Source: Terramyces sp. JEL0728 (Eukaryota; Chytridiomycota; Chytridiomycetes; Rhizophydiales; Terramycetaceae). From it: 52,610 bases of DNA. The stretch spans positions 1 through 52,610 of the forward strand of contig JADIIU010000091.1 of assembly GCA_027603945.1 (NCBI GenBank), read 5' to 3'. The notes beneath the pieces are model-generated. The model worked only from the letters and a program-made list of their open reading frames with translations, was not told the origin of the DNA and made no database searches. Position numbers and translations under genes: made by a program. Positions within the stretch are counted from its first letter, which is position 1; the number at the start of each line of letters is the position of its first letter. Shown piece by piece: positions 21,249 through 32,213 of this stretch.

Positions 21249-22464
21249 TTAGATCAGCAAATAGCAAGTTACAACCTGAACTCCTGCAATAATAAACAGG
21301 AATAAGACTCTGCGCTTTCGCGCTGATCCACCGACTCCATTCACCGGACTTTCAGGCACATCTGGCATAACCATTCCTTTAAGAGATCTCATTAGATTCA
21401 AGTTACCTTAGCGTGAAAAAGACAAACGCAAGCGCAGTGTACAAGAATACCCCATAGGTAACAAGTGAGCTTTGGAATGCTTTTGTTGCAATGACAGAAT
21501 TGATTCTGGGTTAATAACTATTACGGGATGAATTTATAGCCAGTGTATGAAATCAATTCCAGGAAAGGCGCATTTGAAGAAATGTTCAATAGGTAGCATC
21601 CCATCTTGATTAGCAATACTTCGAATAAAATCATAAACAACGCGCTGGAAGCAGTCAAGCCAAGTACATCTGGAGAAAAGCTGCTCTTGCTGGTCGCAGC
21701 AGTCACGCTAAGGCCAGCATGAATCCCGATTAATATAACATAGGTGACAAATGACATGACCGGAATGTATAAATCTGGAGCATTCAAGTCAAATCTAGGA
21801 GGAGCATATTCAAATGTACCATCATTATTGCCTGCATTAAATCCTACTTGCCTTGTTCGATCACGCGAGTCCAACTCTTGTGTAAGAATGGAAATAGCAA
21901 TACTTGCAACTTGTGCATAACATACGAATTGCTGACATTAAAATAGTATCGCCATTGAACAATATTGAAATATTGGCCAAACTAGGATTAATAATCTGAT
22001 ACGTTCTGATTGATTTTTTGTTGTGCTTGGTTTAACGCTTCTTGTCCCAATTGCATGCCGATTTGTCCAGTTGCGCTTTGTTGAAATTCATTAAAGTAAT
22101 TTTGCCCTTGGAATTGAGGGAATCCTTGATTCTGCTGAGTTGGGTTTTGCTGTTGGGGAATAAATTGCTGCGGTTGTTGATTCTGATATTGCTGCGATTG
22201 TTGATTCTGATATTGCTGCGATTGTTGATTCTGATATTGCTGTGGTTGTTGAGGAATATATGGCTGTTGTTGCTGATATTGATCATGCTGAGGCGTGAAT
22301 TGTGGAACTTGGAATTGCTGTTGATATTGATAATCGGTTTGCACAAACTCCTGTTGAATTTGATTAGGACTATTTGCCCTTGGGTTGGGACTAGCGCGCA
22401 TCCCTCTCGATGGGGTAGTCGCTCTCTGATGAGGGCTCTGACTTCTTTGGTTTGGATTATACAT
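21249..22464 (-). CDS. YIF1: YIF1-family ER-Golgi trafficking membrane protein
   Basis: YIF1 binds YIP1 and Rab GTPases and cycles between ER and Golgi. The model has 378 residues and four introns. Residues 1 to about 130 are disordered and Q/N/P-rich (QQYQNQQ repeats). The conserved region RYYFNVSNSYV, LLFPFLHKSW and APPRFDLNAPDLYIPVMSF follows, then about five membrane segments (YVILIGIHAGLSV, LGLTASSALFMILFEVLLI, LVTYGVFLYTALAFVFFTLR, VLFLFIIAGVQVVTCYLLI). The second intron (21832-21851) starts GC rather than GT. The start codon is only 9 nt from the divergent ZW10 start. Confidence 0.92.
22172..22243. repeat. Three 24-bp tandem repeats in the YIF1 N terminus
   Basis: Three nearly perfect 24-bp copies encode on the minus strand the octapeptide block QQYQNQQS (last copy variable). 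The length is a multiple of three and keeps the frame, giving a Q/N-rich low-complexity segment. Such coding microsatellites vary readily in copy number. Confidence 0.75.
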
Positions 22465-22473
22465 TTTTAAGAA

Positions 22474-24607
22474 ATGGAAAAAGACGAAATCGAGATTTTG
22501 ACGAGCAACGTTACAATAGATTTCCTAAAATATGAATTAAGGAAATATAAAGCATTGGATATCACGACTGCACTTCAGGATATCGAGAATGTGCTGAAAC
22601 ACCAGCAAGAAATTGAACTGATTGAAGAGGTATTCCCGTGCTCAACAAGGAAATGAATCGTTATCAACCAGGAGAAATAAGAAAAAAGGTACGGGAAATG
22701 CAGGCGAATATATCCAGGATAGAAAGGGAGATACACCACCAGGAATTGATACAGTCTATTGAGCAAATACGGATGGATTTTACAAATCTAGACAAGGTTC
22801 TAGATGCAAAATGCAGGTACGAAGACGTGCGAGCAGTTATTGAGGCACGGTTGTTGGAAGATGATACTCAAACTGAGCAAGATACAGAAATTTACGAGTT
22901 ACGAGTATTGGCAGACGAAACGAGGATGCAAGCTGTCAAAGAATTGCTGGAGCTATTTCAAAAATCACTTTCAATCGATCCACACCGGTTAACTATAGTA
23001 ATTCCCAGCTCACTTGAATCTCCCTTGTTCAAAGCTGCTAAAGTCAGCAAAATCATATCAATCAATGTTGAACTGGATCAGTATCGTGATCATTTCAATC
23101 ACTTTTGCGAGAATATCGTTTGCTTAATTGGCCAAATTGCAAAAAGTGAGACTGTTTTGTTGATTGAAACAGAATCTTCAATCAGTGTCTCATTGGATAA
23201 AGATGCTTCTTTGCCAAAAAGCAAGCAAGTATTTTCGTTGAATGCCATTGCTCTTATTATCAATTTTTTGAACCAACGTCTACACAACTTTTCAATGCTG
23301 AAATTGGGGCTGTTCAATAATATTTGGCAACCAACATGCCAAGCGATAATAAGCAATTATCTTCAATTACACGTCCCAAGTGAAGTTGACAAAGTTATCC
23401 GCTTTGAACAGGATTACACACTAATCATTGAAGACTTTTTGAACCGGATCACTTATGGTACATATCGTTAATCCAAGAGCTTTATACAGGAGAAATCTTA
23501 TTGGAGTATCTAAGTAGCTGCTTGGACTCTGTGATGAACCAGAAGACTGGCCACTATGTTGAAAAAGCCAAACAGCTGCTTTCAATCAAGTTTCAAGGAA
23601 CTCTACAAGTCGGAGAACATCAGAATAGTACTTTTAGTTAATTTAGAAGCAGAAAGTCGATTGTTTGATTTTCCCGCGTGTCTGGTTCACACAAGCATTG
23701 TGGAGATTAAGGAATTGATTGATGCAGTCGTGTTGGAATTGGGGTCTCACCACGATAAAATGTACTCTATACTTAAAATAGGTTTCTAAAGCGCTTGCAG
23801 ACAATAAGAAATATTTTGGACCGATCAAGATCTTTTTTTAACTCTGTTTTATCATCAGAACAGTCGTCAGAGAAGCTAATTTTATATCACAACGACTGCA
23901 TGTTTCTAGGACACCATTGCCAACTCTGGTTGCTGCCTTATTCTATGATATTCGATTCCAGCTATTCCATTGTCGATTTGACTTTAAAGTTTAGATTTTT
24001 AGCTCAGAGATTCTTTTCATCTGCAATTGTAAATTGATTTTATACTAGGATTCACAGAAATATTTAATTGGGAGGGAGCTGGAAAGTGCCGAAGGATTAG
24101 ACTGTGAAGAAACCCTCAGATTTGATAAAGTTACGAAAACTATACACCAGCTTACTAAGCATTTCCAAGATTTGAATGTCCTTTGGAAGGTAAACACCTT
24201 TGATGTAGCCAATTATCCCCTCCCATCTTCGCCTAATTGGTCTTGGTCAGCTGGTTGATCATTTGTCTGAACTATTGACAAATGAAATTTTAATCTTGTA
24301 CGACATTACAGAAGTGGAATCTAATCGGTTGGCTGGATATTTGGCACTGGAAGGGATACAAGCAATTTTTAGAGAAAATTTACATTATTCGATGATCAAT
24401 CATTACACTGGCCCAAAATATGCTCATTTCGTCACACTTGTTCAACTACTAACTTGGAGCATGTCCAACATTATGGAGTGTTGGCGACTGGACGCGTTGA
24501 ATGATTTCGAGACCAAAGATCTGGTGCACTTGATCACTGCACTGTTCAGTGACACTGAACTTCGAAGAAAAAACATCAAAGAAATAGAATCCAATGCAAA
24601 TACATAA
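22474..24607 (+). CDS. ZW10: ZW10-like tethering/kinetochore protein
   Basis: ZW10 family proteins tether Golgi-to-ER vesicles (Dsl1/NRZ complex) and in animals also act at kinetochores. Six introns of 19-20 nt give 671 residues. The N-terminal third is coiled coil (IRKKVREMQANISRIEREIH). The C-terminal half carries the best family matches: LILYHNDCMFLGHHCQLW, SIVDLTLKFRFLAQRFF, VTKTIHQLTKHFQDLNVLW, LVDHLSELLTNEILILYDI, and the end LVHLITALFSDTELRRKNI. Sequence is fast-evolving between these. It ends 8 nt from the RUS stop (convergent). Confidence 0.85.
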
Positions 24608-24615
24608 TATTATGA

Positions 24616-25957
24616 CTAACTTTGTTTCTTCCATGTAACTCTAAGACCCTTATCGCTCCAAACTATGCTCTGCATGTTCCATTCCAAGGCTGTTAATTGG
24701 CTGTAGAACAGAGGAAACATTTGATTTACCCATTCACAGGAAATAACGAAAGCATCTTCTACAGAGTGATTTGCCAATTCACAACTCCATTTGGTTGCGT
24801 GCAAGACGGCTTTTAGTACATCCTTTCCATCCCCTTCGGTTGACAGGACCAGCCAAAATTGCTTTAGGCTCTCGTCATATGTGAGCAAATAATTTTCATC
24901 CTAGTCTTTAGTACCACTTACGTGCAACAGCTCCAGCCGTTTGACGATATTTAGATCTGCTTTAGCATCTGCAAAGTGGGAAGGTATTTTGATATTAACT
25001 AATTCCTCTGTTGCGTACTCGCCAATCCAATGCTCCTTTCCAATGACATCTTTGTAGTCATAAATTTCTCCACTATTAACAAACCTTTTTGCGATTAGCT
25101 GCATACGAGGCAGGTTTAGAATTTCAAAATTAGCTGCTTTGACCAGGGCATATGTCATTGCTAGTTGGCAAATTGAGAGAGCAGCGTAAACCGCAATCAA
25201 AAGCACAGGGCTGTGAGAAAAGGATAAAATCGACACTCCTATTCCCAATCCGAGCAAATGCGCCAATGAAAGCTGTGCATCATCCTTTGAAACTAAATCC
25301 CCAATGTTATTTCCATGGATTGACGAGTGGTTGTTGAATGTAATATGTGTAGCACTCCAAATGCTGTAATGGATTCCTCTTAAAGCGATACCAAAAGAAG
25401 CTAATACCAAGAAGTGCGACGGGAAGAAAATTGTCATGATTTGAAGTCCTGCACCAATAACAGAAGATATCTCCCCTATAATCTTCCATGTTTTAGGGTG
25501 AGAATCAAAAGAATATGAAAAGTTTTGGATGAAAATAAGCTTTCCAATTTCACCAAAACCATCTTTTAATGCCCATCTAATTGCCAACGATGCCCCTCCA
25601 GCAGCTTAACATCAGTTTGTTATTACCTAACGGGGTTGCCGCACCTACAGAGTTTAGCATCGCTTCTGCAGTCATCACTGTAATCTTGCGTCAGGTAAAA
25701 AGTACTATTGATCCTGCAAGCGTTTCGGTAAACTGCCAAATATGCAAGCCGGTGTAAGCGCGATGAACTGTTTTAGGATAACCGATTGGTAAAAACATTT
25801 CCCTTAACAAGCTATTAATCTTGAACTTGAATTTCGTGTTTGTTTTATTGTTTACCAGGTCGTGCTCTATCTTTCGTCCATGATATATTTCTGTTAATTT
25901 AACCGGTTTCTTTGCTGTGGAGAAGAATTTTTGTTTTTGTGGAAACCGTTTCAACAT
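24616..25957 (-). CDS. RUS (DUF647) family membrane protein
   Basis: RUS proteins are conserved in plants, animals and fungi; the molecular role is unclear (root UV-B sensitive in plants). The 425-residue model with introns of 21, 22 and 21 nt starts at ATG 25957 with a basic MLKRFPQKQKFFSTAKK leader, possibly mitochondrial. Family blocks: LPIGYPKTVHRAYTGLHIWQ, AEAMLNSVGAATPLAAGGAS, AIRWALKDGFGEIGKLIF, the FDSHPKTWKI segment, IHGNNIGDLVSKDDAQLSLA, and LLGLGIGVSI. The C-terminal domain is soluble with FWLVLSTEGDGKDVLKAVL. Confidence 0.92.
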
Positions 25958-26022
25958 TTTTTGAAAAAATGTCACCTGTGGTGATTCACCAAATGCAGCC
26001 GCAAATCAAGTCATACAGTTTA

Positions 26023-28286
26023 TTAAGCGATAATGTCAATTGCTGCAGTTCGTTCTAGTCTCCCTCTTGGGGTCTTTACACCAACATGGACTTGATTGCT
26101 GCTGTACAGCCGATATAGTCCGTGTAATGTGCAACATCCAATCGCGACTGATTTCCCAGAGTTTATTTGGAAACCGCCTGAAGTCGTGTAGCCAAGGACT
26201 GTCTCAATATCTAATTTCTTGTCCTGGATTAAAACTAAAACTACCATCGTGTCTGCACTTGGAATGCAAATTGCTGAATTTGGCTCGACCGCACCTTCTT
26301 TTAATACCACCATCACTCTACAAAACATGTGCTTGACGGTTTCATGATTCATTTCTTTAAGCGATGCTGCAAATGATCTTTGATTTATCAGCGTTTTTAA
26401 TTTACCCAAGTAAGTTTCCGCAAATTGATCGAAATTTCGATATTTCTGGACTTCAAGTAGCTGTTCCTTCAAAAGATCCACCAGCCGTTGCGAATGCATC
26501 ACAGTGATTTGCTCGTCTTTGTCGACTCCCAAAAGCTCCTTAAAGTCTGGAGCAAATGGATTCTTAAAGTTGGTCTTTGAGTAATCAAATCTATACAGTT
26601 TGGGGGTGCGGTTGTATTTGGTTTTCTTTGCTTGTACTTCTATCATTGTTTCGTATTCGTATGACGGTGTTTCTGGGTGATCTTTTGGGAATGCAGCCAA
26701 ATTGCTTTCGAAATGGACAATATTGAAATCCCTTAATCCTCCAACTCTGGCTCCACTAAAAGTGAATAAATTCCATAATGGTAGTCCCCATCCTTTAGGT
26801 GCTACCAAATCCCACCCAAAATTGACATCTAAACGCTTGTTATTGTTTACCGCATTAAATGAGCCTCGATGGAGCAATAGAATGGGTATTTTTGCGTCAG
26901 ACGAGAGTGGTTCTAGTGCAGTGCCTGGTAAAGAATTCTACTATAAGATAAAGTTACTGCTGACCGACGTAGATTTATGTTGGCATTGCTATCTCTAGAT
27001 CCGAAAATATTACTGTTTCTTTCAACATCGTGAATTTGTGAAGTAGCTAGTCCAGTCGGCCAAGCAACTACTCGATCACAAATTTCTACCCAAGCACTAT
27101 CAGAAGGCTTTGGTTTTGGAAAACAGGGTTAGTCAATCTTTACCAAACACGTGGGTCTTGAATTGTCAGCGCTAATACTATTCCGGGAGGCAATGTAGAC
27201 GGGTTACTGATGTTCTTGATTTGATTCCACATTGTATGGGCATCTTTATTTTCATCCACATCGGCCAAAGTTAAAGCATGTGCCAATATCGAGTGGGTCC
27301 TTGGACCTGTGAACGAAAACTTTACGAATTCATTGTTCATACATTTTACTTGTACACCCCCTGCGTTTAGCCAAGTAAGTACCAACAGTCGCTTCATCCT
27401 TGTCATTTTCCTGTATCTCATCCTCCATATCACCCTGTAAAGCTTGCTGTATCAAGCAATATACACGTCTGTAAACATTTGGATGGACCCAGATCCACAA
27501 CTTGCCATTGCTAGCCCAAAAGAATTGAACCGGGCAAATTGCAGCTTTAGGGTACGCATAGATGGAATGTAAAAAGGCAGTTCCTGATCTTGATCCATTT
27601 ATATACTTTTTAGCCCCAATGCTCGGGACTGTTGGGTCTGTGATAGACGAAAAAGCCTCTATGATCGACTTTTGGTTCCCATGGATTTGAATTATTCGCA
27701 TAAACGACATGTCGTGAATCATCGAGCCATACTTCATGGTCCTAACTGCAAATCGAAGAGATTTTTGGTTGGTGTGAATTGGCTATCGATTAATAAACAT
27801 GTACGATTTTCAACCCCCACCTTTCTTCCATCTTCATTCTCTTTGCATGCCATATATGAGTTTCCAGCCATTTCTTATAGCCCGGTGTTGTCAATATTTT
27901 CGACAGTAATCTCGCAGGTTTTCTTTGAGCTTTCCGGCTTTCTTTCTTTTTCGGTTTATGAACTGGATCTTTTGCCATCTAAATTATTCGTTTGTTACTT
28001 GAGCAAGCGCTCTTTTACGGACATACTTGGGCAACCGCTTGACATTGTGAGAAGCTGCTCTTCTACGCATATATCTTGGAACTGTTTGGAAAACCCGCAA
28101 GTTTCCAGTATGCTCACTAAATAAACGAACAGATTACGATCCATTGGCAATCGCTTGCTCCATCGCTTTAATTTCAAATTGTCTGGCGGCCAATGCTTCC
28201 GTGACATTAAATGCACTTGGCAACAACCCTGCCTGAACTTGAATAGTCCTGTTCTTTTCTTTCCGCTCTTGCTTTGATAAATTCAT
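26023..28286 (-). CDS. POP1: POP1, RNase P/RNase MRP protein subunit
   Basis: POP1 is the large protein subunit of RNase P and RNase MRP, needed for tRNA 5' and rRNA processing. Six introns give 712 residues. Landmarks: RVFQTVPRYMRRRAASHNVK at the N terminus; WLETHIWHAKRM; MKYGSMIHDMSF; the FSFTGPRTHSIL block; ALTIQDPRV; KIPILLLHRGS; and the POPLD region FGWDLVAPKGWGLPLWN with GARVGGLRD. The C terminus ends VGVKTPRGRLERTAAIDIIA. The fifth intron is irregular. Either it is 20 nt ending TG (27124-27143) or a 41-nt GT-AG intron replaces it; both keep frame. Confidence 0.93.
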
Positions 28287-28317
28287 TCTTCAACTGATGG
28301 AATATTTTTCCAGAAAA

Positions 28318-28793
28318 ATGGGACAACAGCAATCTCAACCAACAACTTTTGTCCTAAAAAATGCCAAAGTAGAATCTCTCGATATTCCAATTCAAGTACC
28401 TTATATTTGATTTAGTTTTCGCCAAATTTCTTGAAGAGACTGCATGGACTTGAACTTTCACCACCAAAGCCCGACAATTTCGAGGAAACTGTGCAGGAAA
28501 GAGTCAACAAGGAGCTGGCACTCCAGCAAGAAAAGAGGGTTATCCATGAAAAGAGATCGGCGGACCAGGTTGCAAAGGAAGCGCAAGATTTGCTGAGAAG
28601 ACAAGCAGAGATCCCCACACTGAAAATATCCCCAGAGGTTGGATTAGCGCAGGAGCAAGTCATTCAATGTTACAGGTACGTAGTTTTAACAAGAAATAAT
28701 CCAACTAGAGTATTGGACTGCTGGAAGGAAGTAGAAGCATTTAAACTAGCAGAAAAGAAAGCACTTTACGAATATGTCCTCACAAATAAATAA
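28318..28793 (+). CDS. MIC19: MICOS subunit Mic19/CHCHD3-like
   Basis: Mic19 is a peripheral inner-membrane subunit of the MICOS complex at cristae junctions. The 145-residue product (introns of 20 and 18 nt) begins MGQQQSQP, a good N-myristoylation signal as in CHCHD3. A long charged coiled coil follows. The C terminus has QCYRNNPTRVLDCW, one Cx10C pair, formed exactly when the 18-nt intron is removed. The second cysteine pair of animal CHCHD3 is absent, as in yeast-type Mic19. It starts 31 nt from the divergent POP1 start. Confidence 0.75.
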
Positions 28794-28818
28794 TTTCCAA
28801 GAGTGGATTTATTGTTTA

Positions 28819-31102
28819 TTACAAGATGGCTTGGAAACTATAGAGAATATCTCTGACTTTATAATAATCAGAGCTGATGCCGCCTTCCAATCCGATCCCG
28901 CCATTTGGATTTCTTTTCACTACCAATGCGTTGTTGACTACCAAGTCTCCGGCAGGTGTAAAGTCTGATGTATATCCTGCAGCACCTAGCTTTCGTTTGA
29001 GCTCTTTAAATCTGATATCTCCAATGGTAACACCAGCCCTATATTTTTCTTCATTTGGTGGTAGAGGGTCCAAGACAAACCTAGATCCTGTCAGTGTGCT
29101 TTCGCTTCTGATGATTCCTGTAACAAAAGACAGTTTGTACTCATTAAGCTGACATTAAAGCAAAAATACCTTTGATAAACGCAATGACGTTGAAAGTGAA
29201 TCCGAAAGTAGAACCTGGTACATGTTGGTCGCAGATGAAATGTTTAATGGTTCTTCTAAAGACGGTGCGTATACCTGGTCCGTGATATATTCCGAGGACA
29301 AGCAATACTCCTGTAGAGACTTGGTTGCTTCTTCTGAACCGTGGATAATCACAAGTTTCTTTGGCGCAATATCCTGAATAATGTTTTTGATGGACCGACC
29401 TGGATTAGCAAAGGATACCGTCTGCCCTTCCTTCAAAATCCACAAAGTTTACTTGGCAGTGCAATTCCATTATCTGGTCTTGAACAACGTACTTGAACGG
29501 AATTACTTCTTCTATTTTTTCAGTATTTTCTTCAATCATTTCCAGATCCTGGGTTAGCACGCTCAAACCTTGAATTCATCCAGGACATGTTGGCTATTTT
29601 CAAATTTGGCGTACGCAAGCAAATCAATCACTTCGCCATAATCGTCCATCTTGTTTCTGGTTTCGTACACAGGAAACATTTTAAAAGCCTGTGCCTGTTT
29701 GAAGAAAGACTGTCTTTGCTCATGATCTTTTACGTGGATATCATAGCTGACATGGCCCGGCTGATCGTCGCTTTCATCATCAGACTCGGATTCATCTACG
29801 TCCATTACAATCACCTTTTCTTTTTCCAATTCTGCCAATCTTTGTTTTTCACGTTCCATGAAATCCCGTAGCTCTTTACCTTCGAGAGGCTTCTTTTTGT
29901 GGACTTTAATCTCATATTTCATATTGAGAGACACTTTTGCATTGTTTACAGAGTTTTCTTTCCAAAATTTGAATAATATGTCTCCCCTCGTATTTGGTTC
30001 TGGTGTTTCTGGAAAAAGCAGCAAGTTGTTTGGGTTTTTGCCCCACTCAAGAAGGACATCAAACGAATACCCAAAATCCAACCCGATAAAACTAGATATT
30101 ACAACTTTGGGCCCGTTGATTTCATCTAAATCTGAAATTTTTGTCAAGCATTTCACCGATTTTAAATCAAATGGCTGCGATTCAAATGCTTTGATGATAT
30201 TTTCTCCCATCCATTCAAGCATACTTTTCGCGTTATTCAAAACTGCAATTGATTGGTGAGCCAAAAAGATAAGAGTTGCAGCGGGTCCATTTTCTGTCCA
30301 ATAGTTGTCCAAGGTATAAGCTAGTTCCAATATCCTAGTGCTGCTGTTGATAGGGATGAGGACATTTGAATTTGATGCCAAACTTTGCAAAAGAATTTCT
30401 TTATTAGTACAAATTCACCTATCAATCGAGCATCTCTGTCCTTTCTTTTTACAGGCTGGGTAACCAGCGAGTTAATCGAGTCGGTAATCATCAGCGAGGG
30501 TTTCTTTAATGCTTCTGCAGTCATCAAGTCAGACCCGTTCAAATGTCCTTCCTTACTGTGGTTGTAATCCACAGCATACACAATATGTTCTGAATCTTTT
30601 TGAATTTTCCAAACAGTCCCCCCTACAGTATGTCCGGCACTAAACGCTGTAATAATAATTCCAGAACAGTTTCCCGACAATTGGTGCGGTTGCGAATATC
30701 GCAATCTTAAGATTTTGTCAAATGCTACTTCAATATCGCTTAATGTGAAAAGCTGGAAATCAGACTGTTCCAATTTAGATTTAACTATATCTATAAGTAA
30801 TTGTCTTCCCATATCATACACTGGCGTGGTAGTATAAATATCGCAGTCAAGCCCCAATTTCTTGACTGCATACGCTAGTCCTGATATGTGCGCCAAATCC
30901 CCATGTGAAATAATCACGGCGTCTATTTGTGTCGCAATTCTACATTAGTAAATTGGTACTTTTCCAAAGCTTTTAACGAATCTGGATTCAGATCCCAACC
31001 GCAGTCCAGCAGTATTTTGGCTTCGTCTATCTCCAATAAATAACAAAGAGGCTGCTGGTCATTGACTCCTGTCAGGGGAATGAACTTTATGAAGGATGAC
31101 AT
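28819..31102 (-). CDS. CFT2: CPSF100/Cft2-like pre-mRNA 3'-end processing factor
   Basis: CFT2/CPSF100 is the inactive metallo-beta-lactamase partner of the polyadenylation endonuclease. Five introns of 19-21 nt give 727 residues starting MSSFIKFIPLTGVNDQQPLC. Landmarks: LLDCGWDLN; IISHGDLAHISGLAYAVKKL, in which the catalytic HxHxDH motif is degenerate as expected for this subunit; ITAFSAGHTVGGTVWKI; DYNHSKEGHLNG (KExHLNG block); and in the beta-CASP part DFEGRADGRSIKNII and KKLVIIHGSEEATKSL. The C-terminal part has GVTIGDIRFKELKRKL. Confidence 0.92.
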
Positions 31103-31270
31103 TTCAAGATCCTTTTTTCAGAATTTCGTAAATTCTTTGTAAACAAGTTAGCCCTACGATCTGGTGCAAGTGGCTATTATAGAATGACTATCGCTGTCGA
31201 ACAAGCTTAGCCTGTACCTCAAGTCATGAAAATCATCAGATCATCAAATCATTACAACGGACTAAAAACT

Positions 31271-31939
31271 TTATTCTTCAAGTTGCATGGTTTGCTTCTG
31301 CTTCTTGATAGCTTCCCTGTGCGCATCTTGTTTACGATGCTCCTCGCTTATGCTGTGGATTCGGAAACCAAATATCTTTGGGACATAACGATCGTTTTTC
31401 TTTTCCGGCAATAAATGAGGGAACATTTGTAATATTAAGTGGGGCAAGGATGTGGTGAAATACGCTCCATCAATTTGTGAATAGTGTTTCTTTGAAGATG
31501 GATTATACACATCCTCGCACTTTGGACAATATAATTTAACCCCTTTTAATCCTGTTTGATCAATCATAGCAACTGGTATAACTGGTTGATCTTCACATAG
31601 CACTCTTGGACATTTTCCAAATTCCTTGCGTTTGAATTTCTCTGCCATCCTGGTCAATCCTTTTGTAGTGAGAACCCACCTCGCATGGATCAAACCGTAC
31701 AGCTGTCTTGCAGACCGTTCAACGACCTCCCAAACAGATTGTTCCAGATCATCCTCCAAACTGTCCGTAATTAAATCTATTGCCAACTGGTAGTGCGGCA
31801 CTTCAGTGTTGAGTCCTGCGAGGTTGAATTTATCAAGAATATAGTCTTCGTCCACTGCACAAAACAGTTCGTTTCCCTTTTGACTTAAAAACCAGTCTAT
31901 CCATGTAGTTCCTGAGTCAGACACATCTTCTTCCGACAT
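31271..31939 (-). CDS. CKB: Casein kinase 2 regulatory beta subunit
   Basis: This is the regulatory subunit of the CK2 tetramer, controlling substrate choice of the constitutively active kinase. Single exon, 222 residues, near the usual length. It has an acidic N terminus (MSEEDVSDSGTTWIDWF) and FCAVDEDYILDKFNLAGL. The zinc finger has all four cysteines in CPRVLC and CPKCEDVY. The dimer region includes DGAYFTTSLPHL and the C-terminal YVPKIFGFRIH. Confidence 0.97.
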   Translation of the reverse strand: MSEEDVSDSGTTWIDWFLSQKGNELFCAVDEDYILDKFNLAGLNTEVPHYQLAIDLITDSLEDDLEQSVWEVVERSARQLYGLIHARWVLTTKGLTRMAEKFKRKEFGKCPRVLCEDQPVIPVAMIDQTGLKGVKLYCPKCEDVYNPSSKKHYSQIDGAYFTTSLPHLILQMFPHLLPEKKNDRYVPKIFGFRIHSISEEHRKQDAHREAIKKQKQTMQLEE

Positions 31940-32047
31940 GTACTATATTAACAAACCATTACTGCTTGATCCATCCCTGTCCACTGTTTGAAAAATGAAA
32001 GCAGTTGAATTTCGTATTTGAAAATTTTTTTCATTTGGATCAGCCAC

Positions 32048-32203
32048 ATGCTCTCAATGAATCCAAAAAAGACATTGATGATCGACGTGCAGTTCAGACC
32101 GACCTTCCTGCGACTCGTTCTATCGTTTAGGGGAGCGACAGTTTTTAAGGTAAATCAAGCCCCATCTGCTCCACAGAAAAACATTTTTGACAGCTGCCAC
32201 TAG
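32048..32203 (+). CDS. Possible 51-residue protein
   Basis: ATG 32048 opens 51 codons with a basic/hydrophobic start (MLSMNPKKTLMIDVQF), a short hydrophobic part and a polar tail. A 27-nt GT...AG segment inside (32151-32177) would also be in frame if spliced. It lies between the divergent CK2 beta start and the convergent Dus4 stop. No family is recognised; it may be a small mitochondrial protein or chance. Confidence 0.3.
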   Translation: MLSMNPKKTLMIDVQFRPTFLRLVLSFRGATVFKVNQAPSAPQKNIFDSCH

Positions 32204-32213
32204 TACAAAGATT

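Noticed and set aside
23748..23786. Two abutting intron-like segments in ZW10, apparently a second array
   Set aside because: Only the first 20-nt segment is removed. Keeping the second as exon gives FLKRLQTIRNILDRS in frame with the rest; removing both leads to a stop.
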